In this document: positions 1 through 4,273 of the stretch, one piece after another
How positions within the stretch are numbered: position 1 is the stretch's first letter
How the letters are laid out: each line of letters begins with the position of its first letter
Assembly: GCA_022567055.1 (NCBI GenBank)
Contig: JADFHU010000364.1
Span: 1 to 6,168, forward strand
Direction of reading: 5' to 3'
DNA: 6,168 nucleotides
Source of the DNA: Planctomycetota bacterium
GTDB taxonomy: Bacteria > Planctomycetota > Phycisphaerae > Sedimentisphaerales > Anaerobacaceae
Notes under the pieces: model-generated
Told to the model about the DNA's origin: nothing
Seen by the model: the letters and a program-made list of their open reading frames with translations, nothing else
Databases searched by the model: none
Position numbers and translations under genes: made by a program

Positions 1-251
1 AAAACGCTCGCTCTCGGTGCGACGATCATTTTGCGTAGGGGCTCTAAGTAATCGCCTGCCTGATCGGACGGCTGTAGTTGGCAAGAAGTCCAGCGTGTCG
101 TGCAGGCGCCACTCTCCATAGTTTTTGCTTAACAAATCCGGCTAAATGCATTTATCCTTCGGTTGCAGTCCTGAACGCTCAAAACTTCTTGAATGAAGGA
201 TATTCAGAATGCAATGGCTGAATGGCGCACATGAGTGTGTAGGTTGTAGAT

Positions 252-266
252 CTCACCTTCGGTGAG
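252..266 (+). other. Small hairpin CTCACC-TTC-GGTGAG
   Basis: CTCACC (252-257) pairs perfectly with GGTGAG (261-266) across the three bases TTC. No T-run follows, so it is not an intrinsic terminator. It lies 10 bases before the inverted repeat at 277-361 and may belong to the same element. A hairpin with near-identical outer arms (GATCTCAC ... CGGTGAG) recurs at 3181-3202. A stem this short could also be chance. Confidence 0.35.
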
Positions 267-276
267 GTGTATGATG

Positions 277-361
277 ACCACCGAGAGCACCGAGGTCACA
301 GAGAAAAGCAAGAGGATGACTGCGGCGACAGCTTTTCTGTGGCCTCCGAGTTCTCTGTGGT
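277..361. repeat. Degenerate inverted repeat of CACMGAG 9-mers (MITE-like intergenic element)
   Basis: The left arm (277-309) and the reverse complement of the right arm (331-361) align over about 31 bases with a handful of mismatches and a 2-base gap. The spacer is 21 bases (310-330). The left arm is itself three tandem 9-mers, ACCACCGAG, AGCACCGAG and GTCACAGAG, followed by AAAAGC; the right arm reads as three weaker copies of the same unit. Repeats of the form ACCACAGAGAACACAGAG are familiar to me as dispersed intergenic elements in planctomycete, verrucomicrobial and other genomes, and they often generate spurious small proteins beginning TTEN/TTES. RNA from either strand would form a long imperfect hairpin. 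There is no transposase gene, so any mobility would have to be in trans. The identification as a dispersed family is from memory. Confidence 0.65.
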
Positions 362-374
362 AAAAATGCCTTAT

Positions 375-391
375 GTATGCCAAAGGCATAC
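375..391 (+). promoter_or_regulatory. Perfect 7-bp hairpin or operator-like dyad before first gene
   Basis: GTATGCC (375-381) and GGCATAC (385-391) are exact reverse complements separated by AAA. The dyad lies 74 bases before the chosen start codon of the downstream gene. It could be a repressor site, an RNA hairpin in the leader, or a remnant edge of the adjacent inverted repeat. No T-run follows, so it is not a terminator. A perfect 7-bp dyad is not rare in 6 kb, so support is modest. Confidence 0.3.
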
Positions 392-464
392 CCTGATGTT
401 TATGCAACGTTGGGGTTAAGACAGCGGTGACGTGGCAGGCAATAAATATCGGGAAGGCTCTCTG

Positions 465-1835
465 ATGCGTGAGAAACAACAAGGCAAGCGTGGCTTCAAA
501 AAACGATACATCCTCTTGATGTTACTGTTCGTAGGGCTGGCAGCGTTTGGTGTCTATAGGCGACACACCCACAACCAACTCAAGCAGCGAATTGAGGCAC
601 TCCGTGCGGAGGGCTATCCCATGAGCCCGGCGGAACTGGATGTCTGGTATAGGGAGAGCTTTCCCGACGACGTGGACAATGGTTGGCATCTGTACACCGA
701 TGCGTTCTGGGAGTACGTCGAATGGAGTGATCAGAAGAGCAAAAACCTTCCTGGCTACAGTCGTGCAATAGAATACGGGCGTGGGGAAACCTGGGAACCG
801 ATCCACGTCGCTGAAGCCAGGGCCTTCCTGGCGGACAACAAAGACTGTCTGGATCTGTTATATGAAGCCGCAGAGACCGGGCACGCCCGGGCACCCTATG
901 ATTTGTCACAAGGCCGTTCCCTGAGACTCCCTGAGTTGGATGAGGCACGGCAGTGCGCCAAACTGTTGCGATTGGCGGGTGAAACTGCTGTCAGGCAAGG
1001 TGATGTGGCGACATCTGTGCTGGCCATCAAGGCCATATTTTCCTTGGCTGATTCGGTGGATGCCCCCGGGTTGATGTGGCATCTGGCGAGAATAGCATTG
1101 GAGCGGTGGGGGCTTGAGATGATCGAAGATCTTCTTAGTGTTCGGGCCCTGTCAGAGACGCAAATCCAGACATTGCAGACGATGGTCGACCGTGCAGCCG
1201 TCGTCCGCCGCTATGAACAGAGCCTGATTGGAGAACGCGCTATGAGTTTGGAGTTCTTCCAAGCGTCGGCAAGAGACATTGAAATGGGGATGAGGATAAA
1301 TGAAAATGACAGTCTACCTGACTTCTTGGCCGGGATCATAATCTTGAGAAAACTGTTCGGCCTGCATGACCAGGATACCCTCTCCTACATCAACGGCATA
1401 CAGGCGAGTATAGAGGCGGCGGCTTTACCCACACACGAGGCGCTGTCTCGTCTGAGTGAGATCGAAAAAACGCAGCATGAAAAACTCGGGAGGATGGCAC
1501 GGAGCCTGAATCTAGGCTTATCGAGAGTTCATGTGCTCTTTGCGCGAAGCATGGCCGAATTGCGGAGTGCCGGAACGGCCCTGGCGGTAGAACGATACCG
1601 CCTGGCCAACGGGCGACTCCCCGCTACGCTTCAAGATCTGGTACCCACTTTTATCGCGAGTGTGCCTGTAGATCCCTTTGACGGGCAAGCGCTCAGGTAC
1701 CAGCAACTCGATCCGGGGTATGTGGTCTACAGCGTAGGCCAGGATCTCGCCGACAACCAGGGCGAGGAGGGGAAGACCGGAAAGGCAAGAAGAGGGCGGA
1801 AGGAATGGGATGAGACGTTTATCGTCGAGAGGTGA
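465..1835 (+). CDS. Membrane-anchored helical protein with pseudopilin-like C-terminal segment, function unknown
   Basis: Product of 456 residues. I prefer ATG 465 because GGGAAGG (451-457) lies seven bases upstream; a GTG at 432 would add 11 residues but lacks such a site. Residues 1-14 are strongly basic and residues 15-31 form one hydrophobic helix (YILLMLLFVGLAAFGVY), so the protein is probably anchored with the bulk outside the cytoplasm. Residues about 35-365 are almost entirely helical, with regularly spaced Leu/Ala resembling the alpha-helical hypothetical proteins common in planctomycetes. The tail (about 369-432) carries YRLANGRLP, LVPTFIASVPVDPFDGQ and YVVYSVGQD. This is the pattern seen in the C-terminal part of GspG-like pseudopilins and in many planctomycetal proteins, where it is thought to form a small beta fold. 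A charged tail follows. The N-terminus lacks a prepilin cleavage motif, so it is not itself a pilin. The gene stands alone on this strand and converges on the next gene. Function unknown. Confidence 0.85.
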   Translation: MREKQQGKRGFKKRYILLMLLFVGLAAFGVYRRHTHNQLKQRIEALRAEGYPMSPAELDVWYRESFPDDVDNGWHLYTDAFWEYVEWSDQKSKNLPGYSRAIEYGRGETWEPIHVAEARAFLADNKDCLDLLYEAAETGHARAPYDLSQGRSLRLPELDEARQCAKLLRLAGETAVRQGDVATSVLAIKAIFSLADSVDAPGLMWHLARIALERWGLEMIEDLLSVRALSETQIQTLQTMVDRAAVVRRYEQSLIGERAMSLEFFQASARDIEMGMRINENDSLPDFLAGIIILRKLFGLHDQDTLSYINGIQASIEAAALPTHEALSRLSEIEKTQHEKLGRMARSLNLGLSRVHVLFARSMAELRSAGTALAVERYRLANGRLPATLQDLVPTFIASVPVDPFDGQALRYQQLDPGYVVYSVGQDLADNQGEEGKTGKARRGRKEWDETFIVER

Positions 1836-1880
1836 TTGGAATCTTGAATTGTGTGAAGATCTAGCACCGTGCGGCCTCAA

Positions 1881-2180
1881 TCATATGGGTCGCCTTTCCC
1901 AAATCAATTTCTTGCAGTCAGGACAGTAAGGAACATTCGCCAAGTAGACAATGGCGATAATGCCGGGAAGTACGGCAAGCATGAGCAAGCATAATACGAG
2001 GATAGCGTATCCGATCGTTTGTGCATCCAGTTGGCTCAAGTCGGTTCGAAATCTAAAGCCTCTTACGGAGGACATCTTTTTACAATGTGGGCAATACGGA
2101 TTGGGATGGCCACACCGGGGGCAACTCTTAGCATTCGAGGATAACTGGCCGTCACAGAGAGGGCACTTGATTAATTCCAC
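1881..2180 (-). CDS. Zinc-ribbon membrane protein, function unknown
   Basis: Product of 99 residues starting at GTG (2180-2178), with GGAG (2191-2188) seven bases before it. Four CxxC knuckles are visible: C6-PL-C9, C20-PR-C23, C30-PH-C33 and C86-PD-C89. The first two form a classic zinc ribbon, with the typical SCPRCGHPNP ending. The last two could make a second ribbon brought together across the membrane helix. Residues about 56-80 are one or two hydrophobic membrane passes (IGYAILVLCLLMLAVLPGII), and the protein ends soon after the last knuckle. Proteins of this plan are widespread in bacteria and rarely characterised; they may act as small metal-dependent scaffolds. It lies 54 bases after the preceding minus-strand gene, so the two are likely co-transcribed. 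It ends 45 bases from the stop of the convergent gene, with no clear terminator between them. Confidence 0.8.
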   Translation of the reverse strand: MELIKCPLCDGQLSSNAKSCPRCGHPNPYCPHCKKMSSVRGFRFRTDLSQLDAQTIGYAILVLCLLMLAVLPGIIAIVYLANVPYCPDCKKLIWERRPI

Positions 2181-2234
2181 TTCGTTGCTCCGAATCCAAT
2201 TGAGGCTGAGGTGATCCTAGCGCCGACGCGTCCC

Positions 2235-2712
2235 TCACGCCAATTCTGACGCATCATCTTGGTGATCGAGATTTGACCCCTCCGCCTCAAGCTTCTTGAA
2301 CACTATCTCGTTGTCCCACTTGCTGAAGGTGAAACGCCATTCATCCTCTGTCCTCGGGTCCTTGATGATGCCTTGACACGACTCAATGGACGCTATATCG
2401 GGCAGGAAGAATACCAGATTCGACCACAGATCGCCAGTAGTGCCCACAGCCTTATTCCAGCCCTCCGGTGTCTTCAGTTGAATCGCGATGGTGTCCTCTT
2501 CAGACGCAAGCGTCATCCGCAGGGTATCGGCGTTCTTCTCAGAAGCCGTAGCGAGATGGGCACACACAAGGTATGCCAAAGGGCTTTGCTCCGGATGCAG
2601 AGACATCTCCGGTCCAGTCCAGTCGGGTGTTGGGCCTCGGTGTGGCGGCTGTACTAGACAGTGAGGTTGCTTCGTCCCTTGGTTTCCTAAACAGACTCAG
2701 AATTCGTTTCAT
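2235..2712 (-). pseudogene. Frameshifted gene; product resembles the N-terminal domain of GspE/PilB-type ATPases
   Basis: Two overlapping minus-strand frames look like one gene split by a one-base indel. The first begins at ATG 2712 (GAGG at 2724-2721, eight bases upstream) and reads MKRILSLFRKPRDEA ... RLDWTGD. It then runs out of frame to a stop at 2539, ending IPCVCPSRYGF. The second, from 2606 to 2235, reads MSLHPEQSPLAYLVCAHL for 123 residues but has only GGAG touching its ATG and no properly spaced ribosome-binding site. Joining them near 2605 gives about 159 residues. The later part has the order seen in the second N-terminal domain of type II secretion/type IV pilus ATPases: helix, an ADTLRMTLASEED strand like the GASDIHIEP region, a Trp-containing strand, a helix, then a DEWRFTF/EIVFKKL beta pair. 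No Walker motifs follow, so no ATPase core is present. The resemblance is judged by eye. It could be a pseudogene, a sequencing error, or two separate small genes. Confidence 0.55.
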
Positions 2713-2872
2713 GTTCACGACCTCGGCTCGCACGCGTTCTTTCTACCACAGAGCAAACGAAGGCCACGGGATAGATCGCCACCATCAAGAAGTAGAGGAG
2801 TTGGGCTATTGTGAAACAGGTCAGGCAGTACACGACAGATGGACCGACGATCTTCCTTCTGATTTCATACAT
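2687..2872 (-). CDS. Small membrane protein, function unknown
   Basis: Product of 61 residues starting at ATG 2872-2870. GGAG (2884-2881) lies eight bases upstream, and a TATACT -10-like element lies a little further up, which together support a real start. Residues 1-8 are basic. Residues about 13-43 form a long hydrophobic stretch (VVYCLTCFTIAQLLYFLMVA onward), enough for one long or two short membrane helices. The tail is charged (ERTRASRGREHETN). Its last 26 bases overlap the start of the next minus-strand gene, which suggests translational coupling. I do not recognise the family. The position before a secretion-ATPase-like domain gene and a zinc-ribbon membrane protein suggests an envelope role, but that is inference. 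Confidence 0.6.
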   Translation of the reverse strand: MYEIRRKIVGPSVVYCLTCFTIAQLLYFLMVAIYPVAFVCSVVERTRASRGREHETNSESV

Positions 2873-2896
2873 TTCGAAGACTCCAATAATCCTACC

Positions 2897-2902
2897 AGTA
2901 TA
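2897..2902 (-). promoter_or_regulatory. Candidate -10 element for the minus-strand cluster
   Basis: TATACT on the minus strand (5 of 6 matches to the sigma-70 consensus) lies 24 bases before ATG 2872, which would give a short leader containing the GGAG site. No good -35 box is seen at 16-18 bases; the best hexamers there match only 3 of 6. Planctomycete promoter consensus is not well defined, so this is tentative. Confidence 0.35.
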
Positions 2903-3137
2903 GCACGATCAGATGAAATGGAGAATGGGTAAGGTATGGTTTTGCGCGTCCCTCGTCTGGGCTGTCCTGCCAGGGTAAGGATACCGACGAACGTGCTCTC
3001 GGCATTGGCCGCATTGTCCATGAATGCGAAGAAGCACTGCAGGCCGGGACACTGGCGATAGTCGTGCTCCTGCGAGAAGGGATTCCGCCGGACCCGCTTC
3101 TCAGCCAGGGCGCCCCCTGCGCCGTAGGGGAATTATG

Positions 3138-3164
3138 TTGACAGACTTTGGGCAATCTGATAAG
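3138..3164 (+). promoter_or_regulatory. Candidate sigma-70-type promoter for the TPR-phosphatase pair
   Basis: A perfect TTGACA at 3138-3143 is followed by GATAAG at 3159-3164 (4 of 6 matches to TATAAT). The 15-base spacer is shorter than the usual 17, so either the -10 is imperfectly placed or only the -35 is meaningful. Transcription from here would give a leader of roughly 100 bases before ATG 3275, including the hairpin at 3183-3203. Confidence 0.35.
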
Positions 3165-3182
3165 CATAGGGGTTGTATTTGA

Positions 3183-3203
3183 TCTCACGGAGGAACGGTG
3201 AGA
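3183..3203 (+). promoter_or_regulatory. Leader hairpin with a GGAGG ribosome-binding site in its loop
   Basis: TCTCAC (3183-3188) pairs with GTGAGA (3198-3203) across the nine-base loop GGAGGAACG. The loop displays a full Shine-Dalgarno GGAGG (3189-3193), and the 3' arm begins with a GTG codon that opens a 36-codon frame. This could be a translated leader controlling the downstream TPR gene. A 6-bp stem is weak, so the arrangement may be fortuitous. Confidence 0.3.
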
Positions 3204-3308
3204 AAGCTTGTTTTATACGTATCCCGCTTTCCCCGCGAACAGGATGAGGTGGAACGTCAGTTAGAGGTTCTTTCATGCGATTGGGCTCCGTCCCCATCAT
3301 CATGGTAA
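3198..3308 (+). CDS. Possible 36-residue leader peptide overlapping the TPR gene
   Basis: From GTG 3198 the frame reads VRKLVLYVSRFPREQDEVER and stops at TAA 3306-3308, inside the TPR gene. Support is a GGAGG four bases before the GTG, slightly close, and the overlap with the next start, which would allow ribosomes finishing here to restart at ATG 3275. Against it: the peptide is short and unrecognised, and a 47-codon minus-strand frame (3276-3133) covers the same bases. If real it is more likely regulatory than a functional protein. Confidence 0.2.
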   Translation: MRKLVLYVSRFPREQDEVERQLEVLSCDWAPSPSSW

Positions 3309-4273
3309 GCGTGTCCTTTATAGCGGTATTCTGCCTTGGTTCTTCGGCCTTTGCCCACTTGGGTTTTCATGAAGAAATTGGTCTCATTAATGAAGAATTG
3401 GAACAGGACCCGCATGACAAAGACTTGCTGCTGAAACGGGCCTATTTATTTCGCTTAATCGGTCATCACCAAGACTCCCTGAACGAATTGGATAATCTGA
3501 TTACCAAATATCCCAAGGATACGGCCTTTTATTATGAACGTGCTCTCACGTACGAAGACTTGAAAGCGTACGAACAAGCCGAACTGGATTTCACGCACGT
3601 TATCCGCTTGGGAACAGGAAACGGGACGGTTTTTTCCAGGCGAGCGGCAGTCCGGGAAAGACTGAAACGATTCGAAGAGGCGCTTGAGGATTATCGATCG
3701 GGTTGTCAGTATCGACAGACTGAGGGTTTCTATGTTCGTTTCGGACAATTGCACCAACGACTGGGGCACTGCCGGGATGCGGCCGACGTTTTTCTCAAGG
3801 GGCTCAAGCAATGGCCGGTCTCAATTGCTTTGACCAGGGCATCGGTTCGACTTGAAACCGATCGCGGAAACTACCAGCAGGCCCAGAAGCTCATTACCGC
3901 GACGCTTCAAAGGCGGCGTTTCAAGAGTCCGTGGTTGTTGCTTAGGGGCGACGTTTACAGAGCAGCCGGCCAAGATGAGAAGGCCGTGAAGACGCTGCAG
4001 GAGGCTTTGAGAGAATGTGACTCGATCATCGATTCCGGAAGAGGCAGCGCTATCCACAGAACCTACCGCGCCGAAGTTCTGTTGGCCATGGGAGATTTGC
4101 GGGCAGCCAATAGGGAGATTGCAGCGGTTTTGAAGAAATTCCCCGACTATGCTCGAGCCGTTGATTTGAAGCGTCGCATTGAATTTAAACGAAATATGCT
4201 CAAAGGCGGCGCAAATGTTAATAAGGCGATTAGATTAGGAAGAAAAGAATGGAAAGAAAATCCGCAAAATTAA
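3275..4273 (+). CDS. Secreted tetratricopeptide-repeat protein, partner gene of the phosphatase
   Basis: Product of 332 residues. ATG 3275 is supported by AGAGG (3263-3267) seven bases upstream and by the signal peptide it yields: hydrophobic residues about 8-24, then an AFA|H cleavage site after residue 27. The mature protein would begin HLGFHEEIGLINEELEQDP. From about residue 47 to 182 there are roughly four 34-residue TPR units, with the typical A/Y/A/P pattern (LLLKRAYLFRLIGHHQDSLN, FYYERALTYEDLKAYEQAEL, VFSRRAAVRERLKRFEEALE, FYVRFGQLHQRLGHCRDAAD). More units continue to about 290 (LLLRGDVYRAAGQDEKAVK, HRTYRAEVLLAMGDLRAANR), and the C-terminus is basic. TPR arrays bind other proteins, so this is probably a periplasmic or surface scaffold. 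It overlaps the metallophosphoesterase gene by 25 bases. From memory, TPR proteins starting with a similar His-containing segment (H..LH..I) occur next to metallophosphoesterases in other bacteria, which supports a shared role. Confidence 0.9.
   Translation: MRLGSVPIIMVSVSFIAVFCLGSSAFAHLGFHEEIGLINEELEQDPHDKDLLLKRAYLFRLIGHHQDSLNELDNLITKYPKDTAFYYERALTYEDLKAYEQAELDFTHVIRLGTGNGTVFSRRAAVRERLKRFEEALEDYRSGCQYRQTEGFYVRFGQLHQRLGHCRDAADVFLKGLKQWPVSIALTRASVRLETDRGNYQQAQKLITATLQRRRFKSPWLLLRGDVYRAAGQDEKAVKTLQEALRECDSIIDSGRGSAIHRTYRAEVLLAMGDLRAANREIAAVLKKFPDYARAVDLKRRIEFKRNMLKGGANVNKAIRLGRKEWKENPQN

Larger units (their letters stand above)
1..464. other. Intergenic/leader region upstream of first gene
   Basis: No convincing gene is visible in these 464 bases. 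Stops are frequent in all plus-strand frames. On the minus strand two short frames run off the left edge (one from an ATG at 119-117), but neither product is recognisable. What the region does hold is a 12-bp perfect palindrome (TAAATGCATTTA, 143-154), a small hairpin at 252-266, an inverted repeat at 277-361 and a second hairpin at 375-391. These last three sit within 220 bases of the first gene's start. I see no convincing promoter here. The left edge could hold the end of a neighbouring gene on either strand, but this cannot be decided from so little sequence. Confidence 0.55.
2873..3274. other. Divergent intergenic region
   Basis: These 402 bases separate the start of the minus-strand cluster from the start of the TPR gene. 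They hold a candidate promoter for each direction, a small hairpin around a ribosome-binding site, and short overlapping reading frames on both strands. On the minus strand a frame from about 3132 to 2821 stays open and reads somewhat protein-like (RNPFSQEHDYRQCPG, then NAANAESTFVGI). However, it has no ribosome-binding site and runs through the promoter and start of the 61-residue gene, so I do not call it. It may be a decayed gene fragment. I see no terminator, tRNA or repeat array here. Confidence 0.5.

Noticed and set aside
1..119. Minus-strand frames running off the left edge (from ATG 119, and another reading EWRLHDTLDFLPTT)
   Set aside because: Both are under 50 residues, unrecognised and unsupported by a ribosome-binding site. 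Without more sequence to the left neither can be called.
143..154. Perfect 12-bp palindrome TAAATGCATTTA
   Set aside because: About one or two 12-bp palindromes are expected by chance in this length, and no gene start or partner site is nearby.
271..363. 30-codon plus-strand frame (MMTTESTEVTEK ...) with a GAGG upstream
   Set aside because: It lies entirely over the inverted repeat of 9-base units, whose period keeps a frame open by itself. Such TTEST/TTENT peptides look like classic spurious calls.
1836..1880. Possible bidirectional terminator between the convergent genes
   Set aside because: Only a 4-bp GCAC/GTGC dyad is present and there is no T-run on either strand.
2571..2582. 12-base match GTATGCCAAAGG shared with the dyad at 375-386
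   Set aside because: About one shared 12-mer is expected by chance in a window this long, and the second copy lies inside a coding frame without the dyad's other arm.
2373..2932. Plus-strand frames of 94 and 119 residues across the minus-strand cluster
   Set aside because: They have low-complexity, Arg/Ser-rich products and lie opposite minus-strand frames that have proper ribosome-binding sites and membrane or domain-like patterns.
3133..3276. 47-residue minus-strand frame (MKEPLTDVPPHPVRG ... YQIAQSLST) with GGAG nine bases before its ATG
   Set aside because: It is antisense to the well-supported TPR start and leader, short, and not recognised. The GGAG and ATG could easily be chance. Too weak to annotate.
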